Of a DNA stretch of 64,000 nt, positions 39,167-51,898 are shown piece after piece. Source of the stretch: Arthrobacter sp. H16F315 (GTDB lineage Bacteria > Actinomycetota > Actinomycetes > Actinomycetales > Micrococcaceae); the NCBI RefSeq assembly GCF_024124825.1, contig NZ_JAMXSS010000002.1:3534001-3598000 (forward strand), given 5' to 3'. The first letter of the stretch is position 1. Each line of letters begins with the position of its first letter. Below the pieces are notes generated by a model. That model saw nothing but the letters and a program-made list of their open reading frames with translations. It was not told where the DNA came from and did not search any database. The position numbers and the translations under genes are program-made.

Positions 39167-39197
39167 CTCCACCGGCTGCCCCCAAGCACCAAACCGG

Positions 39198-39228
39198 CCG
39201 CCCGCTGATCATTCTGATCGGCGGGCGG
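39198..39228. terminator. Hairpin after the MMPL gene
   Basis: CCGCCCGCTGATCA and its near-perfect complement TGATCGGCGGGCGG (one mismatch) with a 3-base loop lie 32 bases after the transporter stop and before the convergent HNH gene. There is no T-run, as is common in high-GC actinobacteria. Confidence 0.6.
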
Positions 39229-39268
39229 CTCTGTTGTGGGCACGTTCGAGGGTGGCCTTACCGGTTAC

Positions 39269-40840
39269 TCATTGGGCCCCCTGGCGGCTCTTCGCCCGGG
39301 CACGAAGGAGCGTCCTGGCCCGTTCGCGGCGTTCGCGGCGTTCGCGGCGGTGGTAGCGGTGGTCGCGGTTGGTGGCCACCGCTGGGTCCGGCTGCGGCGG
39401 GTCTGCACTTGTTCCCGCGCTGACTCCTGCCCCTGCACCCGCGTTTGTCCCCGCGCCTGCTTCTGCGCTTGCTTCTGCGCTTGCTTCCGCGCTTGCTTCC
39501 ACACCTTCTCGCGCACTTGCCCCCGGTAACGGAGGAGCGGTGGAGTGATAGGTGTGGCCGGTGGGGGTGGTGACTTCAAGGATGTGCCGTTGGCCCGGCA
39601 GTGGTCCAGGGCGTGGCCGTGAGCTCCAGCCGGGGGTTTCTTTGGTGTGGTTGCAGGCTTCACAGAGCCCGGCGCCGTTGCTGTGTCTGGTGGTGCCGTT
39701 GTGGTGCCAGGGGATGATGTGGTCGGCGTGCCGGATCGGGGCGTCGCAGTACGGTGTGCGGCAGGTCTGGTCCCGGATGGTGAGGAAGCGGCGCAGCCCG
39801 GGCGGGAAGAGCCGGGCCTTGGACTCTACCGCTGTCAGCTCTCCCGGGCCGGGCGCGGTGAAGAGCCGGCGGAGCCAAACGTTCATTGCCGTGTTTTCGC
39901 CGTTACCCGGGTTGGCGAGAACCTCGCGGGCCCAGCCGGCGGGGACGATGCCGTAGCCGGGGAGGCGGGCGGGTTCGCTGTCGGCCTGAAAGAGGGTGCG
40001 GTCGGTCATCACGAGTTGGATCTCGATGCCGCTGATGCCCCCTGGGGTTCCAGTGGTGCGCTCCACAAGGGCATCCGCCATGAGCTGGCCACGGGTCCGG
40101 GGGTCCCCGCCGGCGCGAAGGCTGTCGGCATTCCTGCTCAGGGCTGCGTGGACAGCCACGCCCTCGGTGACAGGGAGCAGCGCGGTCAGATAGCACATGG
40201 TGTCCGGGGCCGGGCGGAGGCTAACGTGGCGTTCGGCGGCGGCGTGGCTGGCACGGCCGGTGACGGAGCGCGGGTCGCGCCGGTAGGCGGCGGTGCGGGC
40301 CGCGGCGACGAGCGCACGGTCTCCGGCGCCGTCGAAGGTTCCGGTGTCCGGCGCCAGTTCCTCATCCACGGCGCAGCGGCCCTCGGCGCACAGGCACGCG
40401 GTTTCACGCACGAGGAGGGTGGCGCGCCATTCGTTGAGCTGACCCGCCTCCAGCGCGGCCAAGGTGTGGGGCATTTCGGTGACGAGGGCCTTCGCCAACC
40501 CTAAAAGCCGGCTGCCTTTGGCGGGTGATTCGCGGCGGGCGAGGGCGATCTGCGCCCCGACCCCGGCACCGAGCTCCGCGGCCGGCATCCCGGCGTCCGA
40601 CTGTTCACGGCGCTGGAGCAGATCGAAAGCGACGGACAGCCGGGCCTGACGGGCGGCCAGGGCGGACTTTTGATCCTCCAAAGCCCGGATTTCAGCAATT
40701 AGCCAGGCAGCGTCCGGCACAGGCAAGTCGCTCCCAAAAGCCATGGCTGCCTCTTCCGTTCCCGGCTTCTTCCCGCAGCCAAAGGCGCAGGTGCACCCCA
40801 TTGCTGCCGGAACCGCCGCGGTCGACCCATAACCGTCCAT
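39269..40840 (-). CDS. DUF222/HNH endonuclease-like protein (13E12 repeat family)
   Basis: A 523-residue protein with an N-terminal DUF222 region (about 40-330) and a C-terminal HNH nuclease domain: [20 protein letters not shown] followed by [14 protein letters not shown], including two zinc CxxC-type pairs. This is the multi-copy actinobacterial 13E12/REP13E12 family, possibly mobile or phage-linked, of unknown biological role. The last 100 residues are low complexity: repeated ASAE units, Ala/Gly, then an Arg-rich tail ([15 protein letters not shown]). The start could be 40840 or the ATG 32 codons later ([11 protein letters not shown]). Confidence 0.85.
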   Translation of the reverse strand: MDGYGSTAAVPAAMGCTCAFGCGKKPGTEEAAMAFGSDLPVPDAAWLIAEIRALEDQKSALAARQARLSVAFDLLQRREQSDAGMPAAELGAGVGAQIALARRESPAKGSRLLGLAKALVTEMPHTLAALEAGQLNEWRATLLVRETACLCAEGRCAVDEELAPDTGTFDGAGDRALVAAARTAAYRRDPRSVTGRASHAAAERHVSLRPAPDTMCYLTALLPVTEGVAVHAALSRNADSLRAGGDPRTRGQLMADALVERTTGTPGGISGIEIQLVMTDRTLFQADSEPARLPGYGIVPAGWAREVLANPGNGENTAMNVWLRRLFTAPGPGELTAVESKARLFPPGLRRFLTIRDQTCRTPYCDAPIRHADHIIPWHHNGTTRHSNGAGLCEACNHTKETPGWSSRPRPGPLPGQRHILEVTTPTGHTYHSTAPPLPGASAREGVEASAEASAEASAEAGAGTNAGAGAGVSAGTSADPPQPDPAVATNRDHRYHRRERRERRERARTLLRARAKSRQGAQ

Positions 40841-40843
40841 AGG

Positions 40844-40993
40844 TCAAGTGTTCCGCAGGGCTACGACATTATTGAACGCCAATAGAAGCCGGCCAACCGC
40901 TTCGAAGGCCAGCTCCGCCAACCGCCAATACAGTTCGATCTGCCGTGTACTGCTCTCGGGCAAACCAATCTCCTGAAGCACGCGGCCGCACAT
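40844..40993 (-). CDS. Possible small protein upstream of the HNH gene
   Basis: A 49-residue reading frame ending 3 bases before the HNH gene start. The frame is open back to about 41080 without a better start codon than ATG 40993 or GTG 41002. The peptide is amphipathic helical (ELYWRLAELAFEAVGRLLLA). It could be a genuine small protein, or the remnant of a longer gene whose start was lost. No family recognised; the remaining 41003-41112 holds no other visible gene. Confidence 0.3.
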   Translation of the reverse strand: MCGRVLQEIGLPESSTRQIELYWRLAELAFEAVGRLLLAFNNVVALRNT

Positions 40994-41112
40994 CGCCAGC
41001 ACGCAGCGAAGGTTCCCTTCCGGTCCTTGATTCCCTTTGATGAACCAACTTTCCCAGCGGCCTCGGACATCAGGTCACCTCGACTACCGGCACAACGAAC
41101 TAGGCTGGAGCG

Positions 41113-41790
41113 GTGACCCGCCTCATTCTTGCCTCCCAGTCCCCCGCCCGAACCAAGCTGCTCACCGACGCCGGAATCCGGCACGAGATCCTCGTCTCGG
41201 ACGTCGACGAGGATGCCGTCCAGGCCCGCTACGGCGTCACGGACCCGCACGATACCGCGCTGCTGCTCGCCCGCGCCAAGGCCGAGGCCGTCGCCTCCCT
41301 GCCCGAAGCCGACGGCGCGCTGGTGATCGGCTGCGATTCCGTGTTTGAATTCGACGGCGAGGCGCACGGCAAGCCGTACACGGCCGACGTCGCCAGGGAG
41401 CGGATGCTCCGGATGAGCGGCGGCAAAGGCGTCCTGCACACCGGGCACTGGCTCGTTGACTGCCGGGACACCGAGGGTACCGACGAGTCCCAGGCCGCCG
41501 GCTCCGGCGCCACCCTCGGGCACGTCACCTCCGCCGAAGTCCACTTTATGGAGATGACCCCCGAGGAAATCGACACCTACATCGCCACCGGGGAGCCGCT
41601 GCAGTGCGCCGGCTCCTTCACGATCGACGGCTACGGCGGGGCGTTCATCCGCAAGGTCGACGGGGACCCGCACGCCGTCGTCGGGCTGTCCATTTCCACC
41701 CTCCGCGGGCTGCTGGGACAGGCGAAAGTGGGCATCACCGAACTGTGGACCAGCGGTGCCGCCGATCCCGCCCTCCTCCGGGCCGAGTGA
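41113..41790 (+). CDS. maf: Maf family nucleotide pyrophosphatase
   Basis: A 225-residue cytosolic Maf/HAM1-fold pyrophosphatase that hydrolyses non-canonical or modified NTPs (dTTP/UTP type) and is linked to septum control. Signatures are ILASQSPARTKLLTDAGI at the N-terminus, the catalytic region ALVIGCDSVFEFDG and a FTIDGYGGAFIRKVDGD-type C-terminal motif. It is slightly longer than usual because of an internal insert around DTEGTDESQAAGSG. GTG start at 41113. Confidence 0.9.
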   Translation: MTRLILASQSPARTKLLTDAGIRHEILVSDVDEDAVQARYGVTDPHDTALLLARAKAEAVASLPEADGALVIGCDSVFEFDGEAHGKPYTADVARERMLRMSGGKGVLHTGHWLVDCRDTEGTDESQAAGSGATLGHVTSAEVHFMEMTPEEIDTYIATGEPLQCAGSFTIDGYGGAFIRKVDGDPHAVVGLSISTLRGLLGQAKVGITELWTSGAADPALLRAE

Positions 41791-41806
41791 GCTAATTCGC
41801 ACGCAC

Positions 41807-41823
41807 TTGTAGCAACCCTACAA
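41807..41823. promoter_or_regulatory. Operator-like palindrome upstream of accA (shared with accD)
   Basis: TTGTAG-CAACC-CTACAA is a perfect 6-bp inverted repeat with a 5-base centre, just upstream of the probable accA promoter. It matches the palindrome at 29155-29171 upstream of accD in both half-sites and spacing, suggesting a common regulator. Confidence 0.5.
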
Positions 41824-41833
41824 AGGCAAGGGG

Positions 41834-41861
41834 CTTTACCCGCGGAATCCGCAAGTAATAT
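41834..41861 (+). promoter_or_regulatory. Probable promoter of accA
   Basis: A TAATAT (41856-41861) makes a good -10 box, with CTTTAC (41834-41839) 16 bases upstream as a weak -35. The start codon lies 53 bases downstream. The palindrome at 41807-41823 sits upstream of the -35. Confidence 0.35.
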
Positions 41862-41914
41862 CGGCGGAACCCACAAAACCGCGCTAGGCTCCCTGAAGGA
41901 AAGAAGGAGACGCC

Positions 41915-43767
<1,853 letters not shown>

Positions 43768-43782
43768 CTTTCCCGGCCACTG

Positions 43783-43837
43783 CTGCACGGGCGGGACGCA
43801 GGCGCGCCTCTGGTGCCACTGCGTCCCGCCCGTGCAG
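43783..43837. terminator. Large hairpin after accA
   Basis: A perfect 19-bp inverted repeat (left arm CTGCACGGGCGGGACGCAG) with a 17-base loop, 16 bases after the accA stop. It probably terminates accA transcripts. It also argues against an amidotransferase start at 43832, which would lie inside the stem. Confidence 0.7.
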
Positions 43838-43846
43838 ACTTGGTCT

Positions 43847-44578
43847 GTGAAACCATTCCTGCTCCTCGCCTCCCGGGCCGAGGACGCCGCCGCCGACGAT
43901 GAATACGAAGCCTACCTGCGTTACGGCGGACTCAAACCCGAGCAGCTGCGGCGCCTTCGGATGGAAGCCGCGCCGCTGCCCCCACTTGACCTTTCCGACT
44001 ACTCCGGCGTGATCGTAGGCGGGAGCCCGTTCACCTCCAGCGACCCCGCCGGGGAGAAGAGCGACGTCCAGCGCCGGGTGGAGCATGAGCTGGCGGGCCT
44101 ACTCGACCGGATCGTGCCTGCCGATTTCCCGTTCCTCGGCGCCTGCTACGGGGTCGGGACGCTGGGCCGGCACCAGGGCGCCGTGATCGACCGGACCCAC
44201 GGCGAGGGCCTTGGCGGCGTGACCATCAAGCTGACGGCCGAAGGGCTGGTGGACCCCCTGCTGCGAGGCCTGCCGGAGAGCTTCACGGCCTTCACCGGAC
44301 ACAAGGAAGCCTGCACCCTCCTGCCCTCCCACGCGGTGCTCCTGGCCAGCTCGGCCGCCTGCCCCGTTCACATGTTCCGGATCAAGACCAATCTGTACGC
44401 CACCCAGTTCCACCCCGAGCTCGATGTTCACGGGTTGGCGACCCGGATCGATATCTACCGCCATGCCGGTTACTTCCCGCCGGAGTCGGCCGAAACGCTG
44501 CTGGCGGAGGTCAGGCGGTCCACCGTCACGGAACCGATGCAGATCCTGCGGAACTTCGTGGAGCGCTACTCCCGCTAG
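43847..44578 (+). CDS. Class I glutamine amidotransferase domain protein
   Basis: A 243-residue protein of the stand-alone GMP-synthase-like GATase1 type. The nucleophile elbow GACYGVG (Cys), the FHPELD His-x-Glu and the VIVGGSPF oxyanion region make a complete Cys-His-Glu triad, so ammonia release from glutamine, or a related hydrolase activity, is expected. No synthetase partner lies beside it. GTG 43847 was chosen because the in-frame GTG at 43832 is in the terminator stem. Confidence 0.82.
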   Translation: MKPFLLLASRAEDAAADDEYEAYLRYGGLKPEQLRRLRMEAAPLPPLDLSDYSGVIVGGSPFTSSDPAGEKSDVQRRVEHELAGLLDRIVPADFPFLGACYGVGTLGRHQGAVIDRTHGEGLGGVTIKLTAEGLVDPLLRGLPESFTAFTGHKEACTLLPSHAVLLASSAACPVHMFRIKTNLYATQFHPELDVHGLATRIDIYRHAGYFPPESAETLLAEVRRSTVTEPMQILRNFVERYSR

Positions 44579-44587
44579 CCTGCCCTT

Positions 44588-44730
44588 AACAACCCTCCCG
44601 CAGATCCTGCCGCCATCCGAACAACCCTCCCGCAGATCCTGCCGCCATCCGAACAACCCTCCCGCAGATCCTGCCGCCATCCGAACAACCCTCCCGCAGA
44701 TCCTGCCGCCGTTCGAACGACCCTCCCGCA
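44588..44730. repeat. 32-bp tandem repeat, four exact copies plus a partial
   Basis: Four exact consecutive copies of a 32-bp unit (beginning AACAACCCTCCCGCAGATCC) start at 44588, 44620, 44652 and 44684, with a degenerate fifth at 44716. There are no spacers, so it is a plain tandem array. It fills the gap after the amidotransferase stop. On the minus strand each unit contains GCGGGAGGGTTG. Confidence 0.9.
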
Positions 44731-44749
44731 TCCTCCGGAATCGACTTGC

Positions 44750-44824
44750 GGGAGCGTCGGACCCTTCCCGACCGGACGTGAGGGAGCGCCGGACCCTTCC
44801 CGACCGGACGTGAGGGAGCGTCGC
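44750..44824. repeat. Second 32-bp tandem repeat, opposite orientation
   Basis: Units beginning GGGAGCGTCGGACCCTTCCC start at 44750, 44782 and 44814 (last partial), again exactly 32 bp apart. The GGGAGxGT core matches the minus strand of the array at 44588-44730, so the two arrays look like related families facing each other. Together with the hairpin at 44830 they occupy the whole 315-base gap; no gene is seen there. Confidence 0.85.
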
Positions 44825-44829
44825 GACAA

Positions 44830-44870
44830 GGAAATGCCCGGCGTGTTCGGTGAACACGCCGGGCATTTCC
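44830..44870. terminator. Bidirectional hairpin terminator
   Basis: A perfect 19-bp inverted repeat (left arm GGAAATGCCCGGCGTGTTC) with a 3-base loop, 24 bases beyond the stop of the convergent MFS gene. The A/T-rich outer ends make it a likely terminator for transcripts from both sides. Confidence 0.8.
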
Positions 44871-44893
44871 GCTCCTAACCAGGCCTGGGAGCG

Positions 44894-46306
44894 TTAGGAG
44901 ACGTTGTTGGTGTACTCCAGGTCGCGGGTTTCCTTGCTGACGAAGAGTGCGATCAGCGTCAGCACGGACATGGCGGCAAGGTAGACACCGACCAGCACCG
45001 GGCTGCCCTTCCCGACTTCCCAGAGCCAGACGGCGATGAACGGGGCCACGGCGGCACCGAGAATGCTGGAGAAGTTGTAGCTGATGGCGGAGCCCGTGTA
45101 CCGCACGTTCGTCGGGAACAGCTCCGGCAGCAGCGCACCCATCGGCCCGAAGGTCAACCCCATCAGCGAAAAGCCGATGATCAGCAGTGCCATGGTGCCA
45201 ACGAAGCCGGCACTGAACAGCGGGACAAAAAGCAGGCCGAAAACGAAGATACCGGCGGTGACGACGATCAGCATCTTGCGGCGTCCGTACTTTTCGGCCA
45301 GCGGGCCGGATACCAGGGTGAAGATACCGAAGAATACGACGCCGGCAATCAGCATCCACAGGAAGTCGTTGCGGGTGTAGCCCAGGCCGGGGACGAACGC
45401 GGCTGCGGCGGCCTCCGTCATCGGCTTGCCGGCCTTCTCGGCTGCGGCCTTGGCGGCGTCAAGGCTGGAGGCGCGGGTGCCGTAGGTCAACGTGTAGGTG
45501 GTCATCAGGTAGAACAACACGTAGGTGGCGAGCATAATAAACGTCCCGAGAATCAGCTGGCGCCAGCTCGACTCAAAGACCCGGGCCAGCGGCAGCTTGG
45601 CAACTTCTTTGGATTCCAGGACCTTGGTGAACGCCGGGGTTTCGATCAGTTTGAGCCGGACGTAAAGGCCGATGATCACCATCACGGCGCTGAGCAGGAA
45701 CGGCACGCGCCAGCCCCACGCCTCGAAGGCGGCCGGCGTCAGGGTGTAGCTGAACACCAGGAAGATCACGTTAGCGATGATAAAGCCGATCGGGGCACCC
45801 AGCTGTGGGAACGTGCCGTAGATGGCACGCTTGTTCGCCGGGGCGTTCTCGGTCGCCAGCAGGGCCGCGCCGCTCCATTCCCCGCCGAGGGCCAGCCCCT
45901 GGGCGAAGCGCATAACAACCAGCAGCGCCGGCGCCCAGAAGGTCCAGCCGGGAACGGTCGCCGTCGGCAGGCAGCCGATCAGGAAGGTGGCAATACCCAT
46001 GGTCAGCAGCGAGGCGACCAGGGTGCCCTTGCGGCCAAACTTGTCACCGAAGTGGCCGAATACAATCGAGCCGAGCGGCCGGGCGATGAACGCGACGCCG
46101 AAGACGGCGAAGGATGCCAGCAGCTGGGTGGTCTCGTTCTGGCCGGGGAAGAAGAGCTTCGGGAAGACGAGCACAGCGGCGGTGGCGTACACGTAGAAGT
46201 CGTAGAACTCAACGGTGGTGCCAATCAGGCTGGCGACGATAACGCGGCCGCGCGAGTTCACCGGCTTGGCGGACCCCTGCTCTGCGGAAGTGGCAGTGGA
46301 TGACAT
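44894..46306 (-). CDS. MFS transporter, metabolite:H+ symporter (MHS) type
   Basis: A 470-residue, 12-helix proton symporter. The MHS signatures include GTTVEFYDFYVYATAAVLVF in helix 1, GHFGDKFGRKGTLV in loop 2-3 and RFAQGLALGGEWSGAALL in helix 4. Relatives carry shikimate, proline/betaine, citrate or aromatic acids; the substrate is not clear. A cluster of TCCA/TGGA half-sites (46383-46426) upstream suggests IclR-type control, common for aromatic-acid transporters. The start at 46306 has a weak GAAAG box. Confidence 0.88.
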   Translation of the reverse strand: MSSTATSAEQGSAKPVNSRGRVIVASLIGTTVEFYDFYVYATAAVLVFPKLFFPGQNETTQLLASFAVFGVAFIARPLGSIVFGHFGDKFGRKGTLVASLLTMGIATFLIGCLPTATVPGWTFWAPALLVVMRFAQGLALGGEWSGAALLATENAPANKRAIYGTFPQLGAPIGFIIANVIFLVFSYTLTPAAFEAWGWRVPFLLSAVMVIIGLYVRLKLIETPAFTKVLESKEVAKLPLARVFESSWRQLILGTFIMLATYVLFYLMTTYTLTYGTRASSLDAAKAAAEKAGKPMTEAAAAAFVPGLGYTRNDFLWMLIAGVVFFGIFTLVSGPLAEKYGRRKMLIVVTAGIFVFGLLFVPLFSAGFVGTMALLIIGFSLMGLTFGPMGALLPELFPTNVRYTGSAISYNFSSILGAAVAPFIAVWLWEVGKGSPVLVGVYLAAMSVLTLIALFVSKETRDLEYTNNVS

Positions 46307-46382
46307 GTAGTAGCGCTTTCATAAAGACCGGACCGGAGATGATTGAGACCGCCCGGATGGGGATAAGTAGGATTACATGATA

Positions 46383-46426
46383 GTTCCAACAGTCCATTCA
46401 ATGGACAAGCGTTCCACTATTTGGAC
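46383..46426. promoter_or_regulatory. IclR-like operator candidates upstream of the MFS gene
   Basis: GTCCATT-C-AATGGAC (46392-46406) is a perfect palindrome. A second site, GTTCCA-CTATT-TGGAC (46411-46426), and another GTTCCA at 46383 lie beside it. Repeated TCCA/TGGA half-sites about 80-120 bases upstream of the divergent MFS start fit an IclR-family regulator; no iclR gene is in the window. Confidence 0.4.
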
Positions 46427-46509
46427 AGCTGGATTCGTCTCACGTGGTGGTCATCACACTACGCCCCGCTCCACCCCTAACACCGTCACAAACGCGCCGA
46501 TAGGCGAAC

Positions 46510-46563
46510 GTCACAGCACGTTAACAAACGGCGAGGCTCCCGGAAACGCGGCTTACCTAACTT
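46510..46563 (+). promoter_or_regulatory. GlnR-type box and -10 of the narK-nasA operon
   Basis: Four 5-base sites lie exactly 11 bp apart: GTCAC (46510), TTAAC (46521), CGAGG (46532, degenerate) and GAAAC (46543). A -10 (TAACTT, 46558-46563) follows ten bases later. This follows the GlnR consensus gTnAC-N6-GaAAC repeated, with the same box-to -10 spacing as at nirB. The predicted leader is about 25 bases, then AAGGAGG (46581) and the GTG start. The rest of 46307-46509 holds only the IclR-like sites. Confidence 0.6.
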
Positions 46564-46592
46564 GGAGGGACAACATCCCCAAGGAGGTCCCC

Positions 46593-48028
46593 GTGACTGC
46601 TGAACGCACCGCAGATGCCCCAACCGGCATTTCCCCCGGCATTTCGCCCGCTGTTAAGCCGGCACCACCCTCGGCGGTTCCGCCCTCGAATTCCGTCCGG
46701 GCCGCTGGATCGCCGGCTGGGATGCCGAGAACAAGGAACAGTGGCAGTCCCAAGGGCGTCCGATTGCACGCCGCAACCTGAACTGGTCCATCTTCGCCGA
46801 GTTCCTGGGGTTCGTGGTCTGGCAGCTGTGGTCGATTGTGGTGGTCCAACTGCCGGCGGCCGGCTTCACCTTCAGCACCTCGGAAATCTTCTGGCTGATC
46901 TCCATGCCCAGCCTGGTGGGGGCAACCCTCCGGATCCCCTACACGTTTATGGTTCCCCGTTTCGGCGGCCGGAACTGGACCATCGTCTCGGCCCTGCTGC
47001 TGCTGATCCCCTCAACCGGCCTGGCCCTGTGCGTCTCGAACCCGGGGACTCCCTTCGGCACCATGCTCTTCGTGGCAGCGCTGGCCGGCTTCGGCGGGGG
47101 CAACTTCGCCAGCTCCATGGCCAACATCACCTTCTTCTATCCGGCCCGCGAAAAGGGCTGGGCGCTGGGGCTGAACGCCGCCGGCGGAAACCTCGGCGCC
47201 GCCGTCGCACAGCTCGCCGTCCCAATCGCCATCACCATCCTGGCCGCCGGCACGGTCAACCTGCCGGTCGCCGGCCTGATGTGGGTCCCGCTGATCCTCC
47301 TCGCCGCGTTCGGCGCCTGGAAATACATGGACAACCTCACCAGCGCCAAGGGCGACGTCGCGGGTTCACTCGCCGCGCTCAAGGAACCGCACCTGTGGAT
47401 CATGGCGTTGCTGTATATCGGCACTTTCGGCTCCTTCATCGGCTTCGCCGGCGTGTTTCCCAAGCTCATCAAGGACTATTTTCCGGCGTTCTCCTCCATC
47501 GGTGTCGGCACCGCGGCCCTGTCGCTGGCCTTCCTGGGCCCGCTGGTCGGCTCGTTGGCCCGCCCCTACGGCGGACGCATGGCGGACCGGATGGGCGGCG
47601 CCCGGATGACCGTCGCAGCCTTCGCCTCGATGGCCGTCATCACCCTGACCATGATCTGGACCCTGCCGTTGAAGAATTTTTGGCTCTTCCTGGTCCTGTT
47701 CCTGCTCCTGTTCACCGCCAGCGGCTTCGGAAACGGCGCCACGTACCGGATGATCCCGGTCATTTTCGCCACCTCCAGCCGGGCCGCACGGGCCGGTGCC
47801 AGCACGGTGACCACCCAGCGCCTGGCCTCCTCGGCGCTCGGCCTGATCTCTGCCATCGGAGCCTACGGCGGCTTTATCATCCCGCAGGTCCTCAATGCCT
47901 CCAACAGCGCCAGCGGATCCTATACGCCGGCATTCTTCGGCTTCGTCTGCGCCTATGTCCTGATGCTGGCCGTGTGCTGGTTCTGCTACCTCCGCAACGC
48001 CAACCGAAACGCGATGGGACACGTTTAG
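46593..48028 (+). CDS. narK: Nitrate/nitrite transporter NarK-type (MFS), frameshifted near the start
   Basis: A 12-helix MFS transporter bringing nitrate in and/or nitrite out for the nitrate reductase encoded next. About 478 residues once repaired. The nitrate signature regions are present (GFGGGNFASSMANITFFYP and GLNAAGGNLGAAVAQL). A strong AAGGAGG box six bases before GTG 46593 fixes the start, but that frame is lost between 46662 and 46670; one extra base joins it to WDAENKEQWQSQGRPIARRN and the first helix. The ATG at 46814 would delete helix 1. The nasA ATG follows after one base. Confidence 0.88.
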
Positions 48029-48029
48029 C

Positions 48030-50200
<2,171 letters not shown>

Positions 50201-50204
<4 letters not shown>

Positions 50205-51757
50205 CGGAGCGGATTGTTGTGGTGGGTTTTGGACCGGTGGCCGCGCGGCTGGTCGATGAACTGCTGCCGGCGGTGCGCAGCGCACTCGCGCACCTGACGG
50301 TGATCGGCGCGGAAACGGAGGCCGCGTACAACCGCGTCCTCGTCGCCGATCTCGGTGTCGGCCGGACCACGGCGTCGGCCCTGGCACTTTCGGATGCAGC
50401 CGCGCTGAGGGCCGACGGCGTCGACGTCCGGCTCGGTGTCCGGGTCCGCCGCGTGGACCGTGCCCGGCAACAGCTGGTCCTCAGCGACGGCACCCCTGTC
50501 GGCTACGACCGGCTGGTCCTAGCCACCGGCTCCCGCCCGGTGATCCCCAACCTCACCGGGCTCAACCCGGATCCGGCCACCCCGGTGCTGCCGCCGGGCG
50601 TTACGGTGTTGCGGGACCTGCGCGACGCGTCGGTACTGCAGGCGGCGGTGGCCGGCGGCAAACGGGTTGTGGTCCTCGGCGGCGGAGTGCTGGGCCTGGA
50701 GACGGCCCTCGCTGCGGCCGAGGAGGGCGCCGCTGTCACAGTGGTGCACAACGGCCCGCATCCGCTGGGCCGGACTATTGACCGCGGCGGCGGCGCGGTG
50801 CTCGCGGCGGCGCTGCGCAACTGCGGCGTGCGGGTGGCCGGCAATGCGCGCTCCACCGGCGTGGAGCACCACGCGCCCGACGGCGGATTCTCGGCCCTGC
50901 TGCTCGATGACGGCTCCACGGTCGACGGCGAGCTGCTGGTGCTTTCCTGCGGCGTCCGCCCGCGCGTTGAACTGGCGGACGGCTGCGGACTCCCGACAGC
51001 GGCCGGAATCCTGGTGGACCACCGTTTGCGGGCGCACCACGAACCGCACATCTTCGCCGTCGGCGACTGCGCCGAAGTCCGCTGCCCGGAGCCGGACTGC
51101 GTCCCATGCCGGAGGGCCCGCGGACCGTCCGGGCTGGTGGGTCCGGGGTGGCGGCAGGCTGAATGGCTGGCCGAGTACTTGACCCGCCTGGCCGCCGATT
51201 CTCCGGACGCTGACGCGCTGCTTCCCTTGCCGGCGGAACCGCCGGGCGTCGTTGTGCTCAAAGCCCGCGGGATGAATCTGGCGGTGGCCGGCGGTGTCTC
51301 AGCAGAGCCGTGGGATGAGGAAGTTCTTTGTGCGGGGGCCGGGAACGGCCGGCCTCGGCTGCAGGTTGCGCAGTGGGCGGATCCCGAACACGGCCGCTAC
51401 GTGAAGATGCTAACCCGGGCCGGGGTACTCGAAGGCCTGGTGGCTGTCGGCATGCCGCGCACCGCGGCCGAGCTCATCCAGCTGTTCGAGCGCGGCGCCG
51501 AGCTGCCGGCGGACCGGTCGCTGTTGCTGCGGCTGGACGGGCCGGACCAGGCGGCCGCTGGTGGTGTTGCGGATCCGGCCGGGACGGTGTGCCGGTGCGC
51601 CGGTGTCAGCGGAACGAAGATCGCTGCGGCAGTGACCGGGGGCTGCGCGACGGTAGCCGACGTAGCTACGCAGACCCGTGCCGGCACGGGCTGCGGCGGG
51701 TGCCATCACCAGATCAAGGGCATCATTGAGAAGCACTATCAGGGGGCCGCGGCGTAA
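50201..51757 (+). CDS. FAD-dependent electron-transfer subunit of nitrate reductase with C-terminal BFD-like 2Fe-2S domain
   Basis: A 518-residue flavoprotein, translationally coupled to nasA. It has an FAD Rossmann (VVVGFGPVAARLVDEL), a NAD(P)H Rossmann (VVVLGGGVLGLETALAAAEE), a second FAD motif (IFAVGDCAEV), then a Cys cluster (CPEPDCVPC) and a C-terminal BFD-like [2Fe-2S] domain (CRCAGVSG ... GTGCGGCHHQIKG). It resembles the N-terminal half of NirB without siroheme domains. It probably passes electrons from NAD(P)H to NasA, like NasB/NasC-type reductases. Confidence 0.85.
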
Positions 51758-51898
51758 CCGGCTGGCCCCGGGTTCGGTTCGCCGGCAGTCAGCGGCCCTC
51801 GTTCCGGGTCCAGACGGCATCGGGCCAGACGCGGCCCGTTATCGGCTTCCGCGTCACGGGAATCGGGCATCGGCCGGAAGCCCGGTAGCATCGGGGCC

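Noticed and set aside
37319-39172. Long minus-strand frame across the MMPL gene
   Set aside because: His/Gln/Gly-rich antisense shadow; the MMPL reading has both repeat signatures.
44588-44824. Possible CRISPR array
   Set aside because: The 32-bp units are contiguous with no unique spacers, and no cas genes are nearby.
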